A stretch of DNA of 19,415 bases from DATJSN01 sp035504095 (lineage in GTDB: Bacteria > Planctomycetota > Phycisphaerae > WQYP01), in contig DATJSN010000097.1 of NCBI GenBank assembly GCA_035504095.1, forward strand, positions 1-19,415, written 5' to 3'. Below, piece by piece: positions 1-8,625 of this stretch. Numbering within the stretch: the first letter of the stretch is position 1; the number at the start of each line of letters is the position of its first letter. The translations under genes were made by a program, and so were the position numbers. Under the pieces are notes generated by a model, which saw nothing but the letters and a program-made list of their open reading frames with translations, was not told the origin of the DNA and did no database searches.

Positions 1-85
1 TCGTATCAAACCGGCCTCGTTCCAGGTCCTCAACAACTTGCCGTTTGAAACCCTCACTGTAACGATAAACAATCCGTTGACCCAT
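1..85 (-). CDS. IS3-family transposase OrfA, N-terminal fragment (runs off window)
   Basis: Reading the minus strand from the ATG at 85-83 gives 28 codons beginning MGQRIVYRYSEGFKRQVV and continuing EDLERGRFDT before the window edge. This matches the opening of OrfA proteins of IS3-family elements, which carry an N-terminal helix-turn-helix that binds the IS ends. The motif YSxGFKxxVV is typical. An AGGAG ribosome binding site lies 8 bases upstream, and the terminal repeat is about 30 bases further out, the normal IS arrangement. In this family OrfB, with the DDE catalytic domain, would follow by frameshifting, but it lies outside the window. Whether the element is intact cannot be judged. 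Confidence 0.75.
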   Translation of the reverse strand, partial: MGQRIVYRYSEGFKRQVVEDLERGRFDT

Positions 86-136
86 CCCTTTTACTCCTGA
101 AATAGTCGCCTTGATGTGTCAACTTATTTCAGGACA
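1..136 (-). mobile_element. Terminal part of an IS3-family insertion sequence
   Basis: The left edge holds the transposase start region and outer end of an insertion sequence whose body lies outside the window. The end reads inward on the minus strand as TGTCCTGAAATAAGTTGACA, a terminal inverted repeat of the kind found in the IS150-like group of the IS3 family, which begins with TG. I place the tip at about 136 because the plus strand reads CAGGACA there. The following bases (GGAC) may contain the short target duplication, but the other end is not visible. The element lies upstream of the aldo/keto reductase and points away from it. Confidence 0.75.
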
Positions 137-253
137 GGACAATTTCTCTGAAAACTGCGCTCTGAAATCTGAAATCTATGACGTTTAATATCGAGACATT
201 TCTGCTAAACTAAATCTTTTGGTAGTCAGATTTACAATTGGAGCTCTTTGCCC

Positions 254-1351
254 ATGCTCTACCGTCAGATTCCCGGAACGGATTTAAACGTCTCAGAACT
301 CTGCTTCGGCAATTTCATCTACGGCAGTTCCATGTGGGTCAAGGGACCGGCGGACGAACCCGAGGGGATACGCCTGCAAAACCTGGCCTTTGAATTAGGC
401 ATCAATTTCTTCGACACTGGTGACGCTTATGACAATGGACGCGCCGAAAAAATGATGCGCGAAACGCTGAGCTATGCTGGGCGCGACAAAATCATCCTTT
501 CCACCAAATTCGGCTACGATTTCTACACCGATCCGGGCACTCAGGGCTCGCACCGCGAACGCAAACAGGATTTTTCACCCGCGTTTATTCAAAAAGCTCT
601 GGAAGAATCACTCAAACGCCTGGGCGTTGAACGCATCGATCTCTGGCAGGCGCACAACATCAAACTCCCTCAAATGAATGAAGACGTGCCGAATACCATG
701 ACCAAATTGCAAAAGCAGGGAAAAATTCGCTATTGGGGCATCGCACTTGGACCCGCGATCGGCTGGCGTGAGGAAGGCGTCATCGGTTTGGAAAAATGGA
801 AAGCCTCCACCGTCCAAACCGTTTTTAATATGTTCGAGCAGCATCCGGGTCGCGAACTCTGCGAACTCGCCGCGGCGGCAAGCACCGGTGGCATCCTCGC
901 CCGTGTGCCGCACAGTTCGGGCATTCTGCAGGATATTTACACCGAAGAAACCACCTTCAACGATCATCGCAAATTCCGCGATCGCAACTGGCTGGTCTAT
1001 GGCCTGAAAAAAGTGGAAAAAATCCGTCACATTCAAAAAGCCCACAATTGCACGCTCGGCCAGCTTGCCATCAAGTGGCTTTTAACCTGGCCGGCGTGCG
1101 TGAGCGTACAGCCCAACATCACTACCGACGTGGAACTGCGCGAATTCGCCGCGGCGTGCGATGGCGATCTTTTATCGCCCGGCCAAATGCAGGAAATCCA
1201 GAATCTTGTGGAAAGCGATTTTGGTTTTGGCCCTGAAGCGCATGCGTGTGATCTTAAAAGCAGCGTCTCCGCCACCGGCGTAGCCACCAGCCGGTACCAA
1301 CGCCGCGAAGCGGTTAACACAGAATTACCACAAGATACAATCCATAGATGA
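254..1351 (+). CDS. Aldo/keto reductase
   Basis: This 365-residue protein belongs to the aldo/keto reductase superfamily, NADPH-dependent TIM-barrel oxidoreductases acting on aldehydes, ketones or sugars in the cytoplasm. The catalytic tetrad is visible: Asp54 and Tyr59 in FFDTGDAYDNGRAE, Lys85 in STKFGYD, and His134 in DLWQAHN. An upstream in-frame TTG at 248 lies only 4 bases from the GGAG at 240-243, whereas ATG 254 has a 10-base spacing and gives the family start MLYRQIPGTDLNVSELCFG, so ATG is preferred. The last 20 or so residues (around RREAVNTELPQDTIHR) are not conserved-looking and coincide with degenerate repeat DNA that continues past the stop, so the native C-terminus may have been replaced. 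Monocistronic; the neighbour downstream is convergent. The substrate cannot be inferred. Confidence 0.9.
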   Translation: MLYRQIPGTDLNVSELCFGNFIYGSSMWVKGPADEPEGIRLQNLAFELGINFFDTGDAYDNGRAEKMMRETLSYAGRDKIILSTKFGYDFYTDPGTQGSHRERKQDFSPAFIQKALEESLKRLGVERIDLWQAHNIKLPQMNEDVPNTMTKLQKQGKIRYWGIALGPAIGWREEGVIGLEKWKASTVQTVFNMFEQHPGRELCELAAAASTGGILARVPHSSGILQDIYTEETTFNDHRKFRDRNWLVYGLKKVEKIRHIQKAHNCTLGQLAIKWLLTWPACVSVQPNITTDVELREFAAACDGDLLSPGQMQEIQNLVESDFGFGPEAHACDLKSSVSATGVATSRYQRREAVNTELPQDTIHR

Positions 1352-1446
1352 CGCAGATTGGCGCAGATTTATTTTTAACCACGAAAAGAACGAAAATTCA
1401 CGAAATCAATCAGCACAGAACTTACATTGATGACGCAGATAACTTA
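1318..1446. repeat. Degenerate short-repeat spacer (GATGACGCAGAT and ACGAAAA words)
   Basis: The 3' end of the aldo/keto reductase gene and the spacer to alr contain GATGACGCAGAT at 1347-1358 and again at 1429-1440, a related CGCAGAT at 1362-1368, and three ACGAAA words between 1381 and 1406. Similar low-complexity tracts recur in intergenic regions of many environmental bacterial genomes (from memory). No gene or convincing terminator is visible in the 135-base spacer. Confidence 0.5.
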
Positions 1447-1486
1447 GGAGAGGACAACGAATATATCATTTAGTCTTGGCATCAGA

Positions 1487-2626
1487 TTAAACAATTTTTC
1501 GTACTAACCGCGGACCCATGCGGGTGGCGAGTTCGTAACCGATTGTTCCGCAACGTTCGGCGAGACGGTCCATACATATCGGCGAATTGGGATCGTCGCT
1601 GATGAGCGTCACTACATCGCCAACTTTGGCGGTTGAATCGGTGACGTCGGCGACGATCTGATCCATGCTCACCCGCCCCACCACCGGTAAAAGCGCGCCG
1701 GAAAATTCGACCGAACCCCGGTTGGATAAATGACGGGGATAGCCGTCGGCATAGCCGACGGGAATAACCGCTAAACGGCTCGGACGCTTGGTGGTAAAGA
1801 TGTGGCTGTAGCCTACGCCAACGCCCGCGGAACGCTGATGAATCGCGGCGATCGGGGCGACGAGCCGAGCGATGGGCTGCAAATCTTTAATCGGGTGAGC
1901 CAGTGAAGGTTGAAGGCCATAGATGGCGATGCCCAGACGGACCATGTCCAGGGCGGCGTCACTGACATTCCAGGTGCCGCCGGAATTCTGGGCGTGGCGG
2001 ATCAGTTTTGGATTTTTCTCCTTAAGCGGTTTGGTGATTCTTTCAAATTCGCCCAACTGAGCGGCGGTTACGGGATGGTTGGGCGCTTCGCCATGGGAAA
2101 AATGCATGAAAATGCCTTCGAGGGCCAAAGACGGCAGATTTTCGAAATCGGCCAGCAATTTCCGGGATTCACTGGGACTTACGCCATGGCGCGTCAGGCC
2201 GGTATCAATCTGCACGTGAACATTGAGCTGACGAGACAATTTCTGCTTTGCGGCCCAGGCCGCCAATGCCAGCGCTGAATCCGCATCGGTGAGTGTAACA
2301 CGAACACGATCGGACTCAAGCACGCGTAACTGAGCGGCGGAGAATTCAAACGGAGCGCCGCGAGTCGCCAGAGGTGCGAGCACCAGGATTGGCAACTGGG
2401 AATTCAGACCCAGAAGCTCGCCGGCTTCCTCCAGCGAATAAACGCAAAGCCAGTCGACGCCGGCGTCCTTAAACAACGGCGTCATGGCGGCAAGCGAATG
2501 GCCGTAGGCGTTGGCCTTGACGATAGCGGAGATTTTTACGTTCTGCGGCAACCGCTTGCGAAACGCCGCAATGTTATGACCGAGGCGCTGGGTGGAAATC
2601 CGCAGTTCTCCCGATTGTGGAATCAT
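1487..2626 (-). CDS. alr: Alanine racemase (PLP-dependent)
   Basis: Alanine racemase interconverts L- and D-alanine in the cytoplasm and supplies D-alanine for peptidoglycan. The 379-residue protein shows the PLP-binding lysine Lys37 in SAIVKANAYGHS, the second catalytic base Tyr273 in GVGYSHIF, and the C-terminal barrel motifs GYADGYPR (291-298) and GRVSMDQ (317-323). Length is normal for the family. A longer reading from 2674 is possible, but ATG 2626 has an AAGGAA ribosome binding site and gives the usual N-terminus. This ATG overlaps the stop of the upstream Sua5-type gene by 4 bases (ATGA), so translation is probably coupled. Pairing of a tRNA-modification gene with a cell-wall gene looks like a simple shared transcription unit. 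Confidence 0.95.
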   Translation of the reverse strand: MIPQSGELRISTQRLGHNIAAFRKRLPQNVKISAIVKANAYGHSLAAMTPLFKDAGVDWLCVYSLEEAGELLGLNSQLPILVLAPLATRGAPFEFSAAQLRVLESDRVRVTLTDADSALALAAWAAKQKLSRQLNVHVQIDTGLTRHGVSPSESRKLLADFENLPSLALEGIFMHFSHGEAPNHPVTAAQLGEFERITKPLKEKNPKLIRHAQNSGGTWNVSDAALDMVRLGIAIYGLQPSLAHPIKDLQPIARLVAPIAAIHQRSAGVGVGYSHIFTTKRPSRLAVIPVGYADGYPRHLSNRGSVEFSGALLPVVGRVSMDQIVADVTDSTAKVGDVVTLISDDPNSPICMDRLAERCGTIGYELATRMGPRLVRKIV

Positions 2627-3705
2627 GGCAATTCCTTTGTAGCACGCATTAAACGGTCGGCGATAGCGGCCCACAGATCGCCGGTTTGCGTAGGCATCTG
2701 AATCAGGATGGCGTCATGATCCTGATGATCGAGCCGCCGCAACATTGAATATAAATTGCGGGCGCAGGCGACCGGATCATCCGGCAACATCTCGACGCTT
2801 TTAACAATAATGGAATTCGGGCAATCTGCAAATCGAAGCAGAACGACGGAAGACCGGTGATCGAATTGCTGGAGCCAGTTGGTTACCCGGCGAATCTGAT
2901 CGACGCGAAAACGGTATGCAGGCGTACGCGGAGCATAATGGCGTTCCATAAGCCCCGGACTTTTAAACTTTTTGTCCACGGATGAGGAATCACCCGGGGC
3001 AAAAGACAGTTGTACCGGCAGGCCGGCGCTGCTCAATGCAGACTCCAGCATCGATGGGGTGACGCCGCCGGGACGGAGAATCACGGGTTTACCGACGGTC
3101 AGATCCAGAACGGTGGATTCGACACCCACCTGACACGGTCCACCGTCAAGAATCAGCGGAATCATTCCGTTGAATTCATCCAAAACGTGACGCGCGGTCG
3201 TGGGCGAAACACGACCGGAACGGTTGGCGCTGGGCGCGGCGATTGGCCGATCCACGGCGGCAAGCAGCGCCAGCGCCGCCGGATGGGCGGGGACGCGAAT
3301 GGCCACGGAATCCAGACCCGCGGCAACCGCCGGGCAAATCCTCACGGCACGCGGCAGAACCAGCGTAAGCGGACCGGGCCAGAATTTTTCGGCCAGGACT
3401 TCGGCAATGATTGGAAATTCACGGACCCAGCGCCGGGCGCCGCGTGCGTCGGCGACGTGAACGATGAGGGGATTTTCGCTCGGGCGGCCTTTAATCTGGA
3501 AAATGCGCGCGACCGCGGCGGGATTGGTGGCATCGGCGCCGAGGCCGTAAACGGTTTCCGTGGGAAAAGCGACCAGTTCGCCGGCGGCAAGCAATGAAGC
3601 CGCCTCGGATAAGACCTGGCCGGGATCAGCGATGCGCGTATCCACTCTGGAATCTATCTCAAAACATATCGAGGCCGCGACGTCGGCTGACTGGCCACGA
3701 GTCAA
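2623..3705 (-). CDS. L-threonylcarbamoyladenylate synthase, Sua5/YwlC type
   Basis: This enzyme makes threonylcarbamoyl-AMP from threonine, bicarbonate and ATP, the first step of t6A modification at A37 of ANN-decoding tRNAs. The YrdC domain spans about residues 28-230 with FPTETVYGLGAD (47-58), the nucleotide-binding KGRPSENPL (72-80) and PSANRSGRVSPT (158-169). A linker with SPGLMERHYAPRTP (249-262) leads into the C-terminal Sua5 domain, which closes with AIADRLMRATK. That makes it the two-domain Sua5 form, not the short TsaC form; 360 residues is typical. The start is uncertain: TTG 3705 has no clear ribosome binding site, and GTG at 3645 (VDTRIADPGQ) would fit the family N-terminus equally well. 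The stop overlaps alr by 4 bases. Confidence 0.9.
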   Translation of the reverse strand: MTRGQSADVAASICFEIDSRVDTRIADPGQVLSEAASLLAAGELVAFPTETVYGLGADATNPAAVARIFQIKGRPSENPLIVHVADARGARRWVREFPIIAEVLAEKFWPGPLTLVLPRAVRICPAVAAGLDSVAIRVPAHPAALALLAAVDRPIAAPSANRSGRVSPTTARHVLDEFNGMIPLILDGGPCQVGVESTVLDLTVGKPVILRPGGVTPSMLESALSSAGLPVQLSFAPGDSSSVDKKFKSPGLMERHYAPRTPAYRFRVDQIRRVTNWLQQFDHRSSVVLLRFADCPNSIIVKSVEMLPDDPVACARNLYSMLRRLDHQDHDAILIQMPTQTGDLWAAIADRLMRATKELP

Positions 3706-3722
3706 GGAGCACCGACGAGCGG

Positions 3723-3734
3723 GTATTAAAATAC
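3723..3734. repeat. Small AT palindrome upstream of the Sua5-type gene
   Basis: GTATTAAAATAC is a perfect 12-base palindrome 18 bases upstream of the TTG start of the Sua5-type gene. It could be part of a promoter (the minus strand reads TATTGTATTTTAATAC here) or a dimeric operator, but no proper -35 hexamer accompanies it. Confidence 0.25.
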
Positions 3735-3790
3735 AATACAGTTCGGAGGTGCGACGCAGGATTCGGGGTCAGGCAGCCTCTTCCCGAAGG

Positions 3791-3905
3791 GTTTGGCTCT
3801 CAAACGGCCATCTGCGGCGTCATCGCTCCTCATCATATCATCTTTCAAATATACCCTCGGCGCTCTTCCTTGCCTCTGTCCGCTTGAGAGCCAAACGCGG
3901 CTCTC
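3791..3905 (-). promoter_or_regulatory. Three-armed alternative hairpin between fabI and the Sua5-type gene
   Basis: Just past the fabI stop a hairpin forms from GAGAGCC (3886-3892) and GGCTCTC (3899-3905) with a 6-base loop. A second GGCTCTC-containing arm (3791-3806) can instead pair with 3881-3896: 16 positions with a single mismatch in DNA, which becomes a G-U pair in minus-strand RNA. The two pairings exclude each other because both use 3886-3892. On the minus strand no T-run follows the short hairpin, so a classical intrinsic terminator is not shown. The element may be a 3'-end structure of fabI mRNA or a leader switch for the Sua5-alr unit. Only the base pairing is seen directly. Confidence 0.4.
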
Positions 3906-3926
3906 GCTATGTGTTCAGATAGATTC

Positions 3927-4709
3927 TCACCACCCGACGATGTTGTATCCGCCATCCACGTAAATGGTTTCTCCGGTGACACCGGAGGACAGGTCGCTGC
4001 ACAGATAAAGCGCGGTTTTGCCGACATGAGAAGCCGCGTCGTCAGAATTCCAGGGAAGAGGAGCCTTTTCGGTGTAATGAACCATCATTTTGTCGATGTC
4101 GCCGATGCCGCGCGCGGCCATGGTTTTAATCGCCCCGGCGCTGATGGCGTTGACCCGGATATGTTTTTCGTTCCTGCCGAGCTCCGCGGCCAGATAGCGC
4201 ACGGAACATTCCAGCGCCGCTTTGGCCACAGCCATGACGTTGTACATCGGAATATACTTTTCAGCGCCCAGATAGGTGAGCGTGATGATCGAACCGTTGG
4301 GATTCATGATGGGTAAAGCTTCGCGGGCCATGGCCACAAGCGAATAAGCGCTGATGTCCAATGCGGTCCGCCAGGCTTCGCGCGAGGTCTGGAGGAATGG
4401 ATTATGCAGCGCCTCGGCCGGAGCGAATGCCAGCGAATGAACAAGAATATCGAAGGTTCCGAATTTTTCGCCTGCGGTGCCAAACGCCGTTTGAAGATCG
4501 GTGTCGCTGGATACGTCGCATGGCGCCAGGAACGCGGGGTTGAACCCTTCGACGGCTTTGACGACGCGGCGTTCGATTTTTTCTCCGGGTAAATGGGAAA
4601 AACCCATGGTGCAGCCGGCGCCATGAAGGGCTTTGGAAATATGCCAGCCAATGGAGTATTCGTTCAAAACGCCGAAGACAAAAGCTTTCTTGCCCGCCAA
4701 CTGGGACAT
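3927..4709 (-). CDS. fabI: Enoyl-[acyl-carrier-protein] reductase [NADH], FabI type
   Basis: FabI reduces the trans-2 double bond of enoyl-ACP in the last step of each cycle of type II fatty-acid synthesis and is the triclosan target. The 260-residue protein has the modified Rossmann glycine-serine motif GVLNEYSIGWHISKAL (13-28), Tyr146 in LTYLG, Tyr156 and Lys163 in YNVMAVAK (Tyr-x6-Lys), and the C-terminal VDGGYNIVG. These numbers coincide with the E. coli enzyme. ATG 4709 is chosen over an in-frame ATG at 4751 because GAGAGG lies upstream and MSQLAGKKAFVFGV is the family start. It follows rpe after 56 bases and ends the pgk-rpe-fabI run. The role in lipid synthesis is unrelated to its glycolytic neighbours. 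Confidence 0.96.
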   Translation of the reverse strand: MSQLAGKKAFVFGVLNEYSIGWHISKALHGAGCTMGFSHLPGEKIERRVVKAVEGFNPAFLAPCDVSSDTDLQTAFGTAGEKFGTFDILVHSLAFAPAEALHNPFLQTSREAWRTALDISAYSLVAMAREALPIMNPNGSIITLTYLGAEKYIPMYNVMAVAKAALECSVRYLAAELGRNEKHIRVNAISAGAIKTMAARGIGDIDKMMVHYTEKAPLPWNSDDAASHVGKTALYLCSDLSSGVTGETIYVDGGYNIVGW

Positions 4710-4765
4710 AAGACAACCTCTCAAAAAAATTACCGCACTGTGTCCGGGCAAATCATCGACGATTT

Positions 4766-5458
4766 TCAGCGCGGATAATCGCCGCGCAAAATCTGGATGG
4801 TTTGGGCCCGCTGAGAAGCACGGAAAATAGCCGCCCCCGCCACCAGCACATCGGCGCCGGCCTCCAAGGCGTCATGGGCCGAACGGATGGTGATGCCGCC
4901 GTCGATTTCCAGTCGCTGCCTGGGGCTTAGCCTGTTGCGCAGCCAGTGAACTTTTTCCAACGATTCGGGAATGAAATTCTGGCCGGTAAAACCAGGATGT
5001 ACGCTCATCACCAGCACAACGTCGACCAGATTAAGAAGATGCTGTATCGCCTCAGGCGGCGTTTCGGGATTCAGGGAAACCCCGGCGGTGGCGCCCAGGT
5101 CGTGAATCTGTTTGATCAGGTCCACCGGACTGACTTTTTTAAGACCCGGCGCTTCGATATGAAAGGTCAGGTGGGAAGCGCCCGCTTCTATAAACGGTTT
5201 AATAAAATCCTGCGGATCGGTGATCATCATGTGCACGTCCTGCGTCAGACGCGTGGTGCGGGCCAAAGCGGCAACAAGGTCCGGCCCCATGGTCAGGTTG
5301 GGAACAAAATGGCCGTCCATGATATCCACGTGCAGAAGATCGGCGCCGCAGCGTTCGGCGTCCATGGCTTCTTCACCGAGGCGCGCGAAATCGGCGGCCA
5401 GAATCGACGGTGCGATCAGGGGCAAATGAGGCGGCCTTAGGAATATACTTGAGTTCAT
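4766..5458 (-). CDS. rpe: Ribulose-phosphate 3-epimerase
   Basis: Rpe interconverts D-ribulose 5-phosphate and D-xylulose 5-phosphate in the pentose-phosphate and Calvin cycles. From the chosen start the protein has 230 residues and a complete TIM barrel: IAPSILAADF (15-24), metal ligands His43 and Asp45 in LLHVDIMDGHFVPN, His76 in DVHMMI, the phosphate loop MSVHPGFTGQNF (151-162) and Asp186 in EIDGGI. The reading frame is open up to 5551, overlapping pgk, but ATG 5458 has AGGAAA 8 bases upstream and begins close to the barrel, as family members do. It lies 71 bases after pgk and 56 before fabI, probably in the same transcript. Confidence 0.95.
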   Translation of the reverse strand: MNSSIFLRPPHLPLIAPSILAADFARLGEEAMDAERCGADLLHVDIMDGHFVPNLTMGPDLVAALARTTRLTQDVHMMITDPQDFIKPFIEAGASHLTFHIEAPGLKKVSPVDLIKQIHDLGATAGVSLNPETPPEAIQHLLNLVDVVLVMSVHPGFTGQNFIPESLEKVHWLRNRLSPRQRLEIDGGITIRSAHDALEAGADVLVAGAAIFRASQRAQTIQILRGDYPR

Positions 5459-5529
5459 AGGAATTTCCTGACCCCGAATGCCGGGATTGCCGGGCAGCTC
5501 CTGCTTGGAAACGGACTCCATATCAGAGT

Positions 5530-6714
<1,185 letters not shown>

Positions 6715-6742
6715 TCATTTCTCTTTCAGCATTCAAACGAAT

Positions 6743-6770
6743 AAAACCCGTGCCCAGACAACCGGCACGG
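6743..6770 (-). promoter_or_regulatory. Hairpin plus T-run in the pgk leader (attenuator or terminator)
   Basis: On the minus strand CCGTGCC (6770-6764) pairs perfectly with GGCACGG (6754-6748) across a 9-base loop and is followed by GTTTTATT. The shape is that of an intrinsic terminator. It lies downstream of the predicted pgk start site and upstream of the pgk ATG, so it could act as a leader attenuator, a 5' stabilising hairpin, or a terminator for read-through from the lipoprotein gene. Confidence 0.5.
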
Positions 6771-6783
6771 CATTCGAACGGTT

Positions 6784-6812
6784 ATGCTAGGGAATAGCAC
6801 TCGGATGGTCAA
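6784..6812 (-). promoter_or_regulatory. Predicted sigma70-type promoter of pgk
   Basis: On the minus strand TTGACC (6812-6807) and TAGCAT (6789-6784) are separated by 17 bases. Transcription would begin near 6777, about 60 bases before the pgk ATG and just upstream of the leader hairpin. This is motif matching only. Confidence 0.5.
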
Positions 6813-6855
6813 CTCAGTTTTGAGATTGCTGTCAGATCACAGAACCGACGTTGGT

Positions 6856-6878
6856 AAAGAGCCTCGTCAAGAGGCTCT
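6856..6878 (-). terminator. Hairpin after the lipoprotein gene, likely terminator
   Basis: AGAGCCTC (6858-6865) and GAGGCTCT (6871-6878) form a perfect 8-bp stem with a 5-base loop, 4 bases past the stop of the lipoprotein gene. In the direction of transcription the stem is followed only by TTTACC, so the T-run is short and termination may be weak. Confidence 0.55.
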
Positions 6879-6882
6879 ATGT

Positions 6883-8598
6883 TCATTGATTTATATTGAG
6901 GTCCGGCGGCAACTCAAGCTGCAGTGAGGCATTGTACCGATTGGCTTCAGCGGCGGCTTTGGCCGCATCCTGAATCGCCTGCGCGCGAACGCTGGGGTCG
7001 GAGGCAATTCGGGCTGTAAATTCATCGATCTGGAATTGCATGAGCGGCACCAGCCAGGCCAGCGGCGGTTGGCCCGGTGAATAACCCATTCGCGCCTGTT
7101 CAAGCGCGGACATGGCAACGTTTTGACTCAAATCATAGAGCGCTTTAGTGCGATAATTTTCCGCCGCGCCGGACGCAGGCGCCTCCAGCGGCGAAGTCTG
7201 ATCGACCATGGTGTAGACGGGATCAACAGTACCAGCAATATTCGACTGTAACTGTGCGGCCTGCATCAACAGGTAATTGATCTGGGCGGACCGAAAATAA
7301 ACCGAGGCCATCAGAAGCTGCAAAAGAGCCTCGGGTTGATGATTACCAGTTACCAGCACCATGGGATCTTCCATCGTAGCGCCATGGGCCGTCAGATTGT
7401 CGCTGATGGTGTAATTACTGCGGACTTCCTGAAGCGCCTGGCCCAGATTCGACTGGGCGGACTGACACATGGACATGGCCTTCTGCGCCTCATTTTGCAA
7501 ATCGTTCAATTGCTGCTTCAATTCGGTTGCACCCTGAGCAAGAGTGAGCGGAGCCACGCCGCCGCCCGATTCAGAAGAGCCGAGAATCAGCGACCTGGCC
7601 TGCGTTTGAATGGCGACAATCTGAGCGGCGTCCTGTTGAGCGATTTGTTCGGCTGCGCTGCGCTCCGCTGAAATGCGCTGCACCTGAGCGTCCGCGGCGG
7701 CTTGTCGCAATTTCAGGATCGCAAGGTCCTGGCTGGCTACGTCCACCTGGCCTTGAAGCAACTGGGCTTTCTGGTTGTAGACGGCGGCCTGATTGAACTC
7801 CTTTGAACCCTGTTTAAACGCATCGAGAGAACTTTCGCCGGTAATGGTTTGCGATTCGTTGCGTATGATCATGCCTTCAGAGCTATAGTCCGCGGCCTGT
7901 TGCTGATTCTGCGCCAGAAGAGCTTTGAGAGAGTCGAGCTTCTGCTGTGCGTCATCGACTGCTTGAGTGGCGCTGTTCAAGGTTTGTTGTGCATCCACAA
8001 GATCCAACTCATTGGCCTGGGCATAAGTCTGTTGTTGCTGCTGAAGCAGGATGATCTGCGATTGATAACCATTGAGCTGCTGGGCAAGGATATTCAGATT
8101 CACAGCCTGCGCCCGCGCGGCATCCAATGCGGCCTGCATGCGATAGATGCTTCGGTCGGCCTGAACCATGCTGATCGTCGCCTGCTGTGCATTGATGACG
8201 CTCTTGGGCTCGTCCGCGAGATCGGGGTTATCCGCCACGTTGGAAAGCAGCGACTGGGCGGCGGCTAAATCATCATCGACCGCTTCGCTGCCCTCAGGAG
8301 AACGCGGAGCCAGAAAATTTGAGGGATTGCCAATGGCTTGTTCTTTTGCTTCGGCTAATTGATCCGGACTCATTGGCGTTGTCGACTGCTGTGAAAACGA
8401 AGGGTTTGTACGATAGTCGCCGGCGAATACGATCAGTTTGGAAGCCGCCGATGATGCAGATGACGCATCCTGCTGGGCCTGTCCGGACGGCGAATTGCCG
8501 CAGCCGGCCAGTGTGGTCAGGGCGGCCGAAAAAATCACGGCGCGCATACAACGTTTTAACTTATCTTTATGGTGAAGCTGGATGTAGCTTTGCGGCAT
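6883..8598 (-). CDS. Predicted lipoprotein with long Gln/Ala-rich coiled-coil helices, function unknown
   Basis: I do not recognise a named family. The N-terminus has a charged stretch (KDKLKR), a hydrophobic core and the lipobox TTLAGC; the Cys is residue 33 from this start. Processing should anchor the protein to a membrane on the periplasmic side. The rest is rich in Ala, Gln, Leu and Ser, with long helical stretches that look like coiled coil (about 140-350), a Gln run, and then further predicted helices to the C-terminus. There are no obvious catalytic motifs. Start choice: ATGs at 8625, 8598 and 8547 are in frame. The predicted promoter puts transcription near 8628, which disfavours 8625; 8547 would give a minimal 16-residue signal sequence. 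It stands alone, between leuC and pgk. Confidence 0.8.
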   Translation of the reverse strand: MPQSYIQLHHKDKLKRCMRAVIFSAALTTLAGCGNSPSGQAQQDASSASSAASKLIVFAGDYRTNPSFSQQSTTPMSPDQLAEAKEQAIGNPSNFLAPRSPEGSEAVDDDLAAAQSLLSNVADNPDLADEPKSVINAQQATISMVQADRSIYRMQAALDAARAQAVNLNILAQQLNGYQSQIILLQQQQQTYAQANELDLVDAQQTLNSATQAVDDAQQKLDSLKALLAQNQQQAADYSSEGMIIRNESQTITGESSLDAFKQGSKEFNQAAVYNQKAQLLQGQVDVASQDLAILKLRQAAADAQVQRISAERSAAEQIAQQDAAQIVAIQTQARSLILGSSESGGGVAPLTLAQGATELKQQLNDLQNEAQKAMSMCQSAQSNLGQALQEVRSNYTISDNLTAHGATMEDPMVLVTGNHQPEALLQLLMASVYFRSAQINYLLMQAAQLQSNIAGTVDPVYTMVDQTSPLEAPASGAAENYRTKALYDLSQNVAMSALEQARMGYSPGQPPLAWLVPLMQFQIDEFTARIASDPSVRAQAIQDAAKAAAEANRYNASLQLELPPDLNINQ

Positions 8599-8625
8599 CA
8601 CGCGCTCAACTATACCTGATTGCAT

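Noticed and set aside
3010..3597. 195-codon plus-strand open frame opposite the Sua5-type gene
   Set aside because: Antisense shadow of a clearly conserved gene, with low-complexity Gly/Arg/Asn composition.
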